DNA from: Geothrix sp. 21YS21S-4
Lineage (GTDB): Bacteria > Acidobacteriota > Holophagae > Holophagales > Holophagaceae
Direction: 5' to 3'
DNA: 64,000 nt
Assembly: GCF_030845995.1 (NCBI RefSeq)
Contig: NZ_CP132719.1
Span: forward strand, 1,860,001 to 1,924,000
The position numbers were made by a program, and so were the translations under genes. The notes below the pieces were generated by a model, which was not told where the DNA came from, did not search any database, and saw only the letters and a program-made list of their open reading frames with translations. Shown piece after piece: positions 34,974 through 43,612 of this stretch. Numbering within the stretch: the first letter of the stretch is position 1; the number at the start of each line of letters is the position of its first letter.

Positions 34974-36181
34974 TCCCAAAGGCGCAGGGGCGCGGTGGTG
35001 GAGGCGGCGCAGGGCCTTCCGGTGAGGGCCGTGGCGAGGCGATCCATGAGGAGGCGGGCGGTGGTGAGCTTGCCGCCCAGCACGAGCGTGAGATTGGCGA
35101 GCCGGGGATGCCGCTCCAGCAGGGCCTCGCGGCTGAGGTGGGTTGTGGCGCCCCGGGCGACGACGAGGGGCCGCACGCCGGATTCCTCGTCGCGGACGGG
35201 CAGCGTCCGCCAGGGAATGGCCGGAAGGGCGGTTTCCAGAGCCCCGAACAGCTCCTCCCGTTCCGCGTCGATCACCGGGACCCAGCCATCCTCCACCTCT
35301 CGTTCCGTGGTGCCCACCTGCAGCCTTCCGTCCCGGGGAATGACGAACAGGATCCGCCCCTTGGGCCGCCGGATGGCCCAGGGATGGACGCAGCCGGGAA
35401 TCGGATCGAACCACAGGTGAATCCCGGAGGACAGGCGCAACCGCCGGTCCGTGTCACCGAACCAGCCGCGGAGGGCGTCGTCGGTCCAGGGGCCGAGCGC
35501 GAAGACCCACTGCCGGGCCGCCAACCAGCGGAGCGTTCCGTCGCGGCGGTCCCGCACGTGCACGGCGACCAGTCCCCCTGCCCCTTCCTCGAAGCTTTCG
35601 GGCTCGTGGAAATCCAGGCGCAGCGCCTCGCTGGAGGCCGCCAGATCTTTCGTCAGGTCCCGGTCCCAGGTCAGGAGATCCGCGTAGGCCGTGGCGCCCC
35701 GGAAAGGCCCCTGGGGAGTACGCGGATCGGCTGCGAAGGCATCCGCCGGCACGCCGCCCAGCGCCAGTTCCGGAGGCCAGCCGGGGCGGTCGGCCCCCCA
35801 CCGGTCGTAGAGCCCGATTCCCACGCGGTGGGCCATCCCTTCCAGCCGGGAACGGTGCGGCATCCAGAAGGCGTCCCACCGGCAGCGCCGGGGCGCGATG
35901 CGGGCCCAGACGGCCCGTTCCGCCAGCCCTTCGCGCATCTGGCGGACATCGCCCGTGAGCAGGTAGCGGATGCCGCCGTGCAGGAGCTGGCTGGACCACT
36001 GGCTGGTGCCGCCGCCGATGTCGCCCTTGTCCACCAGCGCACAGGAGATGTCGCGAAGGGTCAGTTCCCGCGCCAGGGCGGCGCCGTGGATCCCTGCGCC
36101 CAGGATCCCGACCTCCACGTCCAGCGAGGCGGGGAGGCCGCAGGCGCCTGCGGGCGGGGCGGGCCATACGGAAGGGGACAT
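34949..36181 (-). CDS. FAD-dependent glycerol-3-phosphate dehydrogenase-like protein (short form)
   Basis: 410 residues. The FAD-binding GxGxxG motif is LGAGIHGAALARE (about 28-40) and the GlpD signature appears as GTSQWSSQLLHGGIRYL (family: GTSxxSSKLxHGGLRYL). The DAO fold runs to GGKLTTARLLMDRLA. It lacks the C-terminal helical domain of classical GlpD (about 500 residues), so it is a short form; glycerol-3-phosphate is a likely but unproven substrate. No clear ribosome site precedes the ATG. It diverges from an MFS transporter by 41 bp. Confidence 0.75.
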   Translation of the reverse strand: MSPSVWPAPPAGACGLPASLDVEVGILGAGIHGAALARELTLRDISCALVDKGDIGGGTSQWSSQLLHGGIRYLLTGDVRQMREGLAERAVWARIAPRRCRWDAFWMPHRSRLEGMAHRVGIGLYDRWGADRPGWPPELALGGVPADAFAADPRTPQGPFRGATAYADLLTWDRDLTKDLAASSEALRLDFHEPESFEEGAGGLVAVHVRDRRDGTLRWLAARQWVFALGPWTDDALRGWFGDTDRRLRLSSGIHLWFDPIPGCVHPWAIRRPKGRILFVIPRDGRLQVGTTEREVEDGWVPVIDAEREELFGALETALPAIPWRTLPVRDEESGVRPLVVARGATTHLSREALLERHPRLANLTLVLGGKLTTARLLMDRLATALTGRPCAASTTAPLRLWDGQSPEIR

Positions 36182-36222
36182 GGGATCAGTGTGGCGCCCC
36201 CGCGTGATTCAATGAAGCCACC

Positions 36223-37443
36223 ATGAGCCCGTCGCGCCTGAAGACCGTCCTGAACCTCACCGTCCTGGTGGCCGCCCTGGGCTATTTCGTGGACATGTTC
36301 GACCTGCTGCTGTTCCCCATCGTCCGCCAGCCCAGCCTCACGGCCCTCGGCGTCCCAGCGGCGCTCCAGATCGAAGTGGGCGCCCGGCTCCTCAACTGGC
36401 AGATGGCGGGAATGCTCCTGGGCGGAATCTTCTGGGGCGTTCTTGGCGACCGGAAGGGCCGCTTGTCCACCCTGTTCGGGAGCATCGCCCTCTATTCCGC
36501 GGCCAACCTGGCCAATGCCTTCGTCCATTCGGTTCCCGCCTACGCCTTCTGGCGCTTCCTCGCGGGACTGGGGTTGGCGGGCGAGCTGGGGGCCGCCGTC
36601 ACCATGGTGGCGGAGATCCTGCCGAAGGACCTGCGGGGCTACGGCACCGCCATCGTCGCCGCCGTGGGGATCTTCGGCGCGGTCACCGCCAAGCTGGTGG
36701 GCGACTTCTTCCCCTGGCGGATCACCTACGCCATCGGCGGCGCCCTCGGGGTGGCGCTGCTCTTCCTGCGCGTGGGGCTGCGCGAGAGCTTCATGTTCTC
36801 CCAGGCCCACGGCGCCACCGTCGCGCGCGGCGATTTCCTCAGCCTCTTCACCGACCGAAACCGCCTGGGGCGCTACGCGCGCTGCATCCTGATCGGCCTG
36901 CCCACGTGGTACGTGGTGGGAATCCTCATCACCTTCTCGCCGGAATTCGCGCCGATCCTGGGGGTGCGCGGCCCCGTGAGCGCGGGGACCGCCGTCGCCT
37001 TCTGCTATTCCGGCATCACCCTGGGCAGCGTCCTCAGCGGCTTCCTCAGCCAGGCCTGGGGCACCCGCAAGAAGGTGGTCGGCTGGTCCATCGCGGCGGC
37101 CCTCGCCGGCGTGGGCGTCTATCTCGCCGCCCGGGGCCTCACGGCGGACGTTTTCTATGTCCTGGCGGGCTACCTGGGCGTGGCGACCGGCTACTGGGCC
37201 GTGTTCGTCACCGTCGCCGCCGAGCAGTTCGGCACCAACCTGCGGGCCACCGTCGCCACCACCGTGCCCAATTTCGTGCGGGGCGCGGTGCCCCTCATCA
37301 CCGGCAGCTTCCTGCTGCTCCGGCCTTCCCTCGGACTGGTGGGTTCCGCGGCGGCGGTGGGCTCCGCCTGCTTCGCCCTCGCCTTCGGCGCCCTGTGGGG
37401 CCTGCCGGAGACCCACGGGCGGGACCTGGATTTCATGGAATGA
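36223..37443 (+). CDS. MFS transporter, metabolite:H+ symporter type
   Basis: 406 residues, 12 helices. The loop 2-3 signature is GDRKGRLSTLF, and GYFVDMFDLLLFPIVR at helix 1 resembles the sugar/aromatic-acid symporter groups, where an Asp in helix 1 is conserved. The C-terminal PETHGRDLDF matches the PETKGxxL-type end of these carriers. Substrate unknown; the divergent GlpD-like gene hints at glycerol phosphate or a related compound, but this is weak. Confidence 0.8.
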   Translation: MSPSRLKTVLNLTVLVAALGYFVDMFDLLLFPIVRQPSLTALGVPAALQIEVGARLLNWQMAGMLLGGIFWGVLGDRKGRLSTLFGSIALYSAANLANAFVHSVPAYAFWRFLAGLGLAGELGAAVTMVAEILPKDLRGYGTAIVAAVGIFGAVTAKLVGDFFPWRITYAIGGALGVALLFLRVGLRESFMFSQAHGATVARGDFLSLFTDRNRLGRYARCILIGLPTWYVVGILITFSPEFAPILGVRGPVSAGTAVAFCYSGITLGSVLSGFLSQAWGTRKKVVGWSIAAALAGVGVYLAARGLTADVFYVLAGYLGVATGYWAVFVTVAAEQFGTNLRATVATTVPNFVRGAVPLITGSFLLLRPSLGLVGSAAAVGSACFALAFGALWGLPETHGRDLDFME

Positions 37444-37446
37444 CGG

Positions 37447-38175
37447 TCAGTAGACCGCGTCGGCGCCGCCGTCGATGGGAATGACGGTTCCCGTCGTCCA
37501 GCCGCTGTCGGGACCCAGCAGATGCGCCGCCAGGGCCGCCACTTCCGCCTCCCCACCCATCCGCTGGAGGGGATTCACCGCGGAGAGCTTCGCCAGATCC
37601 CCTTCCGGATCGGGACCGGCGGCGAGCCGCGCCTCCACCATCGCCGTGCGGACCGGGCCCGGAGCCATGGCGTTGCAGCGGATGCCGCGCGGCGCCCATT
37701 CCAGCGCCAGCACCTTCGCCAGCATGTGGACGCCGGCCTTGGCCACGCTGTAGGCGGCGCTGTCGGGAATGGCGCGGATGCCGATGTTGGAGCCCACCAG
37801 GACGACGCTGGCGCCCTCCTTGAGCTTGGGATCCAGGTGGTGGGCCATCAGCCAGGGCCCCCGGAGGTTGGCGGCGATCATCGCGTCGAAGGCCGCGGCG
37901 GAGGTGGAAGCCACGGAGCCCGTGAGCAGCGCGCCGGCGTTCAGGAACATCCCGTCCAGCTCCGGACAGTCCCTGGCGAAGGCGGCCACTGCGGCGTCGT
38001 CGGCGTGGTCGAGAACCACATGGAGCGCGTCCGGGAGCGTCTCGCGCAGGGCCTCCGGTCGGCGGCCCGCGAGGATCAGCTCCGCGCCCCGATCCCGGAT
38101 CAGCCGGGCCGCGGCTCGGCCGATCCCGCTGCCGGCGCCGGTGATCAGGATCCGCCGGCCCTGGAGCCCGTTCAC
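37447..38175 (-). CDS. Short-chain dehydrogenase/reductase
   Basis: 242 residues. Cofactor motif TGAGSGIGRAAA (about 13-24), NAG (LNAGA), and the catalytic set Ser/Tyr/Lys as VGSN, YSVAKAG; the APGPVRTAM and C-terminal IPIDGG segments are classical SDR. Substrate not predicted. The GTG at 38175 overlaps the preceding gene's stop, so it is the third gene of a coupled pgsA-DUF502-SDR set. Confidence 0.85.
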   Translation of the reverse strand: MNGLQGRRILITGAGSGIGRAAARLIRDRGAELILAGRRPEALRETLPDALHVVLDHADDAAVAAFARDCPELDGMFLNAGALLTGSVASTSAAAFDAMIAANLRGPWLMAHHLDPKLKEGASVVLVGSNIGIRAIPDSAAYSVAKAGVHMLAKVLALEWAPRGIRCNAMAPGPVRTAMVEARLAAGPDPEGDLAKLSAVNPLQRMGGEAEVAALAAHLLGPDSGWTTGTVIPIDGGADAVY

Positions 38176-38786
38176 GGCTCGGCCTTCCCGGTGGGCGCGA
38201 TCACCCCGCCGCTCACGGCCCAGGTGAGCGCCTGGTCGGCGCTCAGGTCCACCGGCCGGACCTTCGCGGCCTCGACCATCACCACGTAGCCGGAGGTGGG
38301 ATTGGGGGCGGTGGGAACGTACACCGCGACCATGGTCTCTCCGCCGGGAACCGCCCAGGAGCAGTCGTGGCGCGCCACGAAGCCCAAGGTGAAGGAGCCG
38401 GGATGGGGCCATTCGACGAGAACGACCTCCTTGAAGCTCCCTCCGCGCCCCGACTGGATGGCGCCCAGCAGTTGGCGGGTGGACCCGTAGATGGTCTTCA
38501 CCACGGGGACGTAGCGCATCAGCTCGTCCAGCCACCGCACCAGCTGGCGGCCCACGAAGTTCCCCACCAACGCGCCCACGAGCAGCAGCAGCAGAAGGGT
38601 CGCCAGGCCCGAGAAGAGGCCCAGGGCCCACAGCGGCGGATCGGACATCTGCGTCCCGTGCGCCAGCCAGGTCAGCGGCACCCGGAAGATGCCCACCAGC
38701 GTGGTGAAGATGGCCTTCAGGATCCAGACCGTCACCACCAAGGGAAGGAGGGTGAACAGGCCTGCAATGAGGTACTTGCGGATCAT
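38172..38786 (-). CDS. DUF502 membrane protein
   Basis: 204 residues. Two N-terminal helices (about 5-30 and 52-78) surround the family motif LFTLLPLVVTVWI, and PVVKTIYGSTRQLL with VVLVEWPHPGSFTLGF is the conserved soluble part. Function unknown; homologues are often next to lipid or cell-envelope genes, as here with pgsA. ATG overlaps the pgsA stop. Confidence 0.85.
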   Translation of the reverse strand: MIRKYLIAGLFTLLPLVVTVWILKAIFTTLVGIFRVPLTWLAHGTQMSDPPLWALGLFSGLATLLLLLLVGALVGNFVGRQLVRWLDELMRYVPVVKTIYGSTRQLLGAIQSGRGGSFKEVVLVEWPHPGSFTLGFVARHDCSWAVPGGETMVAVYVPTAPNPTSGYVVMVEAAKVRPVDLSADQALTWAVSGGVIAPTGKAEP

Positions 38787-39430
38787 TCGTCGCCCTTCCC
38801 GCCGGTCAGGCGGCCATTCTCGGTCATGATGCGCGGGCCCACCACCTTCCAGAACCCGTGGAAGTACGAGATCGCGCTCCAGATGGCGAGGATCACCGCG
38901 CCCCACAGCAGGAGGATGCCCATCCCCCAGAAGAAGGTGTAGGGCCGGTTGAGCTGGATGAAGAAGTGGAAGATGTCCTTGCGGGTCCACTCGTAGAGCC
39001 AGTAGTCGAGCCGGGGGCCGAGGATGAGGCAGGAGATGGCCGCCACCTGGAAGCCCATCTTCCACTTGCCGACCCGGCCAGCGGGGATGGTGAGCCCCTC
39101 CTCGCTGGCGATCCCGCGGAGGCCCGTGACCACGAATTCCCGCGCGATGATGATGAAGGTCATCCACGCGGGCGCGAGGTTCAGTTCCACCAGCGACATC
39201 AGCGCGCCGGTGACCAGCAGCTTGTCCGCCAGCGGATCCAGCAGCTTGCCCAGAGTGGTCACCTGCTTCCAGCGGCGGGCCAGGTAGCCGTCCAGCCAAT
39301 CCGTGATGGAGGCCGCCCAGAAGACCAGAACGCCGATGACCTCGTGGTTCGTCACCTTGGTCATGAGCACCACGACCAGGACGGGGACCATGAGGATCCG
39401 CGCGAGCGACAGGAAATTGGGCAGGTTCAT
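38783..39430 (-). CDS. pgsA: CDP-diacylglycerol--glycerol-3-phosphate 3-phosphatidyltransferase
   Basis: 215 residues from the ATG at 39430 (the usual MNLPNFLSLARI start). The CDP-alcohol phosphotransferase motif is seen as DWLDGYLARR followed by GKLLDPLADK. Five to six helices. It makes phosphatidylglycerol phosphate, the precursor of phosphatidylglycerol and cardiolipin. A C-terminal extension of about 30 residues (after WSAISYFHGF) is more than usual. Confidence 0.92.
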   Translation of the reverse strand: MNLPNFLSLARILMVPVLVVVLMTKVTNHEVIGVLVFWAASITDWLDGYLARRWKQVTTLGKLLDPLADKLLVTGALMSLVELNLAPAWMTFIIIAREFVVTGLRGIASEEGLTIPAGRVGKWKMGFQVAAISCLILGPRLDYWLYEWTRKDIFHFFIQLNRPYTFFWGMGILLLWGAVILAIWSAISYFHGFWKVVGPRIMTENGRLTGGKGDE

Positions 39431-39475
39431 GGCGGACGGTCGGCTCCGCTTCCAGCCTACCGCCATTCGCGGCGT

Positions 39476-40063
39476 TTACAGGACGGTCACCCCGCCACGG
39501 GCCAGCAGCTTCTGCCAAGCGGCGTCCGGCATCAGGTCGAACGCTTCACCGTCCGCGCCGGTGTGGGCCAGGCTGGCCACGGACACGCGGACGGGGATGC
39601 CCCGGGCCTGAACCGCCTCCAGGGCCGCGACGGCGACGGCATCCTCCAGGAGCTCCACCGCCTGATGGGCGAGGCACACCCAGGGCGTCCCGGCCTCCAG
39701 GTGCGTCAGGGTCTCCAGCAGGAGGCGGCGGCCCAGGGCCCGGTCGCCGGGCGCGAAGGCGCTGCGGAGGAGGAGCACGGGCCGGGGACCGGCGGAGGGC
39801 GCGACCGGGGGCGCGGATACGGAAGCGACGGGAGCGGGAGGACGCTCCGCGGCCGCCACCCGCAGTTCCCACTGGGCGCCACGCTGGATGAGTCGGGCCG
39901 CCCGCCCCTGTTTCTCCAGGAAGCCCGCCACGTTGAGGCGCAGCATGTCGTCCTCGCCGAGGACGCTCAGGGCCTCGCCCGGATGCTCGGCCAGCAGCGA
40001 ACGCAGCTCCAGCAGGGCCTGGAAGACCGTGACATCGCGGAGTTCGAGGGTGAGGATATCCAT
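39476..40063 (-). CDS. YedF-like protein: TusA-like domain without the Cys-Pro motif plus DsrE-like domain
   Basis: 195 residues. The N-terminal 65 residues follow the TusA pattern (LELRDVTVFQALLELRSLL, then GEALSVLGEDD and FLEKQG), but the functional CPxP element is replaced by VFQA. A proline-rich linker leads to a DsrE/YchN-like half (GDRALGRRLLLETLTHLE, CLAHQAVELLEDA). This resembles YedF proteins that accompany selenium or sulfur metabolism genes, but without the catalytic Cys sulfur transfer is unlikely. It starts 15 bp from the divergent queG. Confidence 0.6.
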   Translation of the reverse strand: MDILTLELRDVTVFQALLELRSLLAEHPGEALSVLGEDDMLRLNVAGFLEKQGRAARLIQRGAQWELRVAAAERPPAPVASVSAPPVAPSAGPRPVLLLRSAFAPGDRALGRRLLLETLTHLEAGTPWVCLAHQAVELLEDAVAVAALEAVQARGIPVRVSVASLAHTGADGEAFDLMPDAAWQKLLARGGVTVL

Positions 40064-40078
40064 GGGAGGGGCCTTCGC

Positions 40079-41023
40079 GTGCCAGTTGAACACCCGGATC
40101 CGCTGGCGTTCAAGGCCTGGCTGCGCTCGGAGGCGCTTTCTTCGGGGTTCGCCCTGGCGGGATTCGCCCCCTGCGACCCCTTCGCCACCGAGGCGGATCG
40201 GCTCCAGACCTGGTTCCGCGACGGCGGAGGCGCCCTCCTCCCTTACCTCGATCCCGGGACGCTCCTGGATCCGCGGGCGCTGTGGCCCCAGGCCCGCACG
40301 GCCCTGGTGGGCTTCTTCCCCTACGCCCGGCCCGAGGCCGTGCCCGGCGCCGCCCCCGGCAGCCTGAAGCTGAGCCGCTACCTGTGGGGCCCCGACTACC
40401 ACGCCGTCCTGAAGCCCCGGCTCGCCCGGCTCATGGAGGCGGCCCAGGCCCGCTGGCCGGGACTGGAAGGCCGGGTCTGCGTGGACACGGCGCCCCTTCT
40501 GGAGCGCCAGCTTGCCGCGCGGGCGGGCCTGGGCTGGCAGGGGAAGCACACCCTCCTCATCGCCGGAAAGGACGGCTCCTGGGGCTTCCTGGGCGCGCTG
40601 CTGCTGTCGGTGGACCTGCCACCGGACGAGCCCTTCACCGCCGAGCACTGCGGGTCCTGCACCGCCTGCCTGGACGCCTGTCCCTCGGAAGCTCTGGCGC
40701 CCTTCCGCCTGGATCCGGCCCGCTGCCTGACCACCTACACCATTGAGACCGAAGCCGAGCCGCCCGCCCCGGTCGCCCGGGCCCTGGCCGCCAGCCGCTG
40801 GGCCGCCGGGTGCGACGCCTGCCAGGAGGCCTGTCCCTGGAACCGGGCGCCGCTTTGGGGAGAGCCGGGCCTGTGGGGCGGCCCGAGCCCGCTCCACACC
40901 CGCGCCGCGGCGGATCTTCCGCGCGGCGCGGCCCAATGGCGTAAGCTCACCCGGAGGACCGCCCTGAGGCGCGTTCGGGACCGCCACTGGCGCGCCACGC
41001 TGGCCCGTATTCTGGGTTCGTGA
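40079..41023 (+). CDS. queG: Epoxyqueuosine reductase QueG
   Basis: 314 residues from a GTG at 40079 with GGGAGGGG eight bases upstream. N-terminal cobalamin-binding part with SRYLWGPDYHAVLK; two 4Fe-4S sets CGSCTACLDACP and CDACQEACPWNR; and the GLGWQGKHTLL segment of the family. It performs the last step of queuosine synthesis in tRNA. The C-terminus is about 40 residues shorter than forms with HEAT repeats. Confidence 0.92.
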   Translation: MPVEHPDPLAFKAWLRSEALSSGFALAGFAPCDPFATEADRLQTWFRDGGGALLPYLDPGTLLDPRALWPQARTALVGFFPYARPEAVPGAAPGSLKLSRYLWGPDYHAVLKPRLARLMEAAQARWPGLEGRVCVDTAPLLERQLAARAGLGWQGKHTLLIAGKDGSWGFLGALLLSVDLPPDEPFTAEHCGSCTACLDACPSEALAPFRLDPARCLTTYTIETEAEPPAPVARALAASRWAAGCDACQEACPWNRAPLWGEPGLWGGPSPLHTRAAADLPRGAAQWRKLTRRTALRRVRDRHWRATLARILGS

Positions 41024-41030
41024 TTTTTCA

Positions 41031-41060
41031 TTGGAACTGCTGGGCTTTTTTCCATATAAA
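41031..41060 (+). promoter_or_regulatory. Candidate sigma-70 promoter of speA
   Basis: TTGGAA (41031-41036), 18-bp spacer, TATAAA (41055-41060). Downstream the leader has CGGCC-AAAGGT-GGCCG (41069-41084), and the Shine-Dalgarno GAGGAGG (41095-41101) can pair weakly with CCTC (41104-41107), so translation may be tempered. Confidence 0.55.
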
Positions 41061-41109
41061 CGAACTTCCGGCCAAAGGTGGCCGCCCCGGTTTTGAGGAG
41101 GCCCCTCGG

Positions 41110-43005
41110 ATGCCCATGAAGCACTGGACGGTCCAGGACGCCGCGACCCTGTACGGCGTGAAGGAGTGGGGCAACGGCTACTTCGGCATCAACGCCAAGG
41201 GCCACCTCGAAATCACCCCCACCCAGGAAGCGTCCCTGAGCTGCGACGTCTACGAGATCGTCCAGCATCTGAAGAAGAAGGGCATCCGCACTCCCTTGAA
41301 CCTGCGTTTTCCCCAGGTGCTCGCCGATCGCGTGGTGGAGGTCAACGAGGCCTTCCGCCGGGCCATCATCGAATTCGGATACGAGGGCGGCTACCAGGGC
41401 GTCTACCCGGTGAAGACCAACCAGATCAAGGAAGTGGTCGAGGAGATCGTCCGCGCCGGCAACAAGTATCACTACGGGCTGGAGGCCGGCTCCAAGCCCG
41501 AGCTGATGATCGCCCTCAGCCTGGACCTGCATCCGGAAGCTCTCGTCCTGTGCAACGGCTACAAGGACGAGGCCTTCATCCGGATGGCCCTCTTGGCCCG
41601 CAAGGCGGGGCGCAAGGTCGTCATCACCGTGGAGAAGATGACCGAGCTGCCGCTCATCCTGAAGGTGGCCAAGGAACTCAAGGTGGATCCCCTCATCGGG
41701 CTGCGGGCCAAGCTCAACGCCCAGGGCTCGGGCAAGTGGGAGACCAGCGCGGGCGACCACGCCAAGTTCGGCCTCACCACGCGCGAGATCCTGGAAGCCA
41801 TCGAGGTCCTGGAGAAGCGCGACCTGCTGGACAGCATCATCGAGCTGCACTTCCACATCGGCAGCCAGATCACCGACATCCGCAAGATCAAGTCGGCCAT
41901 GAAGGAGGCCACGCGCATCTACGCCAAGCTCCGCAAGATGGGCGTGCCCATCCGGTACCTCAACGTGGGCGGCGGCCTGGGCGTGGACTACGACGGCAGC
42001 AAGACCACCTTCAGCAGCTCCATGAACTACACCATCAGCGAGTACGCCGCGGACGTGGTCTACACCACCAAGGACATCTGCACCCAGGAGCAGGTGCCCA
42101 TGCCGGACCTGCTGAGCGAGTCCGGCCGCGCCATCGTCGCCTACCACGAGGTCGTGGTGGTGGACATCATCGGGCTGATCGACACCACCCACACCAAGTA
42201 CAAGGTCGAGCTGACGGGACGAGAGCCCCAGATCCTCAAGGAGCTGGCCTACACCCGCGACAACATCTCCGTGAAGAATTTCGCCGAGATGTACCACGAC
42301 GCCATCACCCAGAAGGACGAGCTGCTCACCCTGTTCAACCTGGGCTACCTCAGCCTGGAGGACCGCAGCAAGGGCGAGACCCTCTTCTGGGAAGTGTGCC
42401 GCAAGCTGTCGCGCATCCTCAGCAGCAAGAGCCTGAAGTACGTCCCCGAGGAGTTCCAGGACCTGAACAAGAGCCTGGCGGACAAGCTCATCGCCAACTT
42501 CAGCCTGTTCCAGTCCATGCCGGACCACTGGGCCATCGAGCAGCTGTTCCCCGTCATGCCCATCCACCGCCTCAAGGAGAAGCCGGGACTGTCCGCCACC
42601 CTGTGCGACATCACCTGCGACAGCGACGGGAAGATGGAGAAGTTCATCGATCTGAAGGACGTGCGTGACGAGATCCCGCTGCACGAGCCCCGCGGCGGCG
42701 AGGCGTACTACGTGGCCTTCTTCCTCACCGGGGCCTACCAGGACATCCTGGGCATGCGGCACAACCTCTTCGGCGCCCCCAACGAGGCGCACATCATGGT
42801 CCACGAGGACGACACCTTCAAGGTCCAGCACATCGTGAAGGGCGACACGGTGGACCACGTCCTCCGCAGCGTCCACTACGATCCCGATGTCCTGATCCAG
42901 GGGCCCCAGACCAAGCGGAAAGCCACTGCCAAGGGCGATGCCGCCGAAGCCCTGCGCGCCCTGCTCACCGAGGAGCGCCAGCTCCACACGTACCTGGAAA
43001 TCTAG
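41110..43005 (+). CDS. speA: Biosynthetic arginine decarboxylase SpeA
   Basis: 631 residues, normal for the alanine-racemase-fold enzyme. The PLP lysine lies in GVYPVKTNQ, with HFHIGSQ, NVGGGLGVDYDG and the C-terminal active-site Cys region LCDITCDSDGK. It makes agmatine from arginine, the first step toward putrescine. ATG at 41110 has GAGGAGG eight bases upstream. Agmatinase or agmatine deiminase was not seen here. Confidence 0.95.
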   Translation: MPMKHWTVQDAATLYGVKEWGNGYFGINAKGHLEITPTQEASLSCDVYEIVQHLKKKGIRTPLNLRFPQVLADRVVEVNEAFRRAIIEFGYEGGYQGVYPVKTNQIKEVVEEIVRAGNKYHYGLEAGSKPELMIALSLDLHPEALVLCNGYKDEAFIRMALLARKAGRKVVITVEKMTELPLILKVAKELKVDPLIGLRAKLNAQGSGKWETSAGDHAKFGLTTREILEAIEVLEKRDLLDSIIELHFHIGSQITDIRKIKSAMKEATRIYAKLRKMGVPIRYLNVGGGLGVDYDGSKTTFSSSMNYTISEYAADVVYTTKDICTQEQVPMPDLLSESGRAIVAYHEVVVVDIIGLIDTTHTKYKVELTGREPQILKELAYTRDNISVKNFAEMYHDAITQKDELLTLFNLGYLSLEDRSKGETLFWEVCRKLSRILSSKSLKYVPEEFQDLNKSLADKLIANFSLFQSMPDHWAIEQLFPVMPIHRLKEKPGLSATLCDITCDSDGKMEKFIDLKDVRDEIPLHEPRGGEAYYVAFFLTGAYQDILGMRHNLFGAPNEAHIMVHEDDTFKVQHIVKGDTVDHVLRSVHYDPDVLIQGPQTKRKATAKGDAAEALRALLTEERQLHTYLEI

Positions 43006-43018
43006 TCGGCGGCCCGCT

Positions 43019-43501
43019 TCAAGGCGCCCACCGCGGCCCGGAGCGCCCCTTCCACAGCCAGATGATGTAGTCCACGTTCCTCGGCGTTCCGCCGAGGGCC
43101 TTGATGCGGGACATGTTCTGCCCCCGGTGATGCTGGCCGTGGAGGCAGACCTGGGTCAACGCCTCCGAGACCGGCACCCGGCAGGGAGGATCGGGGAACC
43201 AGGGCACCTGGACGATCCGGTCCAGACCCGCGGGATCCAGGGTGGAGAGGAACGCATCCCACGCGCCGTGGGCGGCGATGCAGCGGGCCTTCACGGCGTC
43301 GAAATCGGCGGCGGAATCCCCCTGGGGAAGGTTGAACTCGCCCTTCACCACCCCCAGGAAGGCCTCCTGCACGTCCAGCATGTGACCCACCCGGGCCCGC
43401 AGTTCGGGATCCTGCCGGAGTTCCGCCTTGCTCCACGCGTGGAAGAACATCGCGTCGGCCCAGGCCTGATGGGCGAAGAGATCCTTCAGCAAACCGAGCA
43501 T
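43019..43501 (-). CDS. DinB-family (DUF664-like) metalloprotein
   Basis: 160 residues forming the DinB four-helix bundle. The metal ligands are His13 or so in LFAHQAWAD, a His in GHMLDVQEAF and the HGQHHRGQ motif. Such proteins may be thiol-dependent transferases; function not determined. ATG at 43501 has GGAGG five bases upstream and is preferred over the GTG at 43507. It converges on speA with a 13-bp gap. Confidence 0.85.
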   Translation of the reverse strand: MLGLLKDLFAHQAWADAMFFHAWSKAELRQDPELRARVGHMLDVQEAFLGVVKGEFNLPQGDSAADFDAVKARCIAAHGAWDAFLSTLDPAGLDRIVQVPWFPDPPCRVPVSEALTQVCLHGQHHRGQNMSRIKALGGTPRNVDYIIWLWKGRSGPRWAP

Positions 43502-43612
43502 GGACACCTCCGGGATGCGGCGTCCCTGAACCTACCGGAGGTTGTCCCTCCCTTCCAGCCCGGACCATTGGAGAATGGACGCGCCATCGCCATTCCAACC
43601 CGGGGGACTCAC

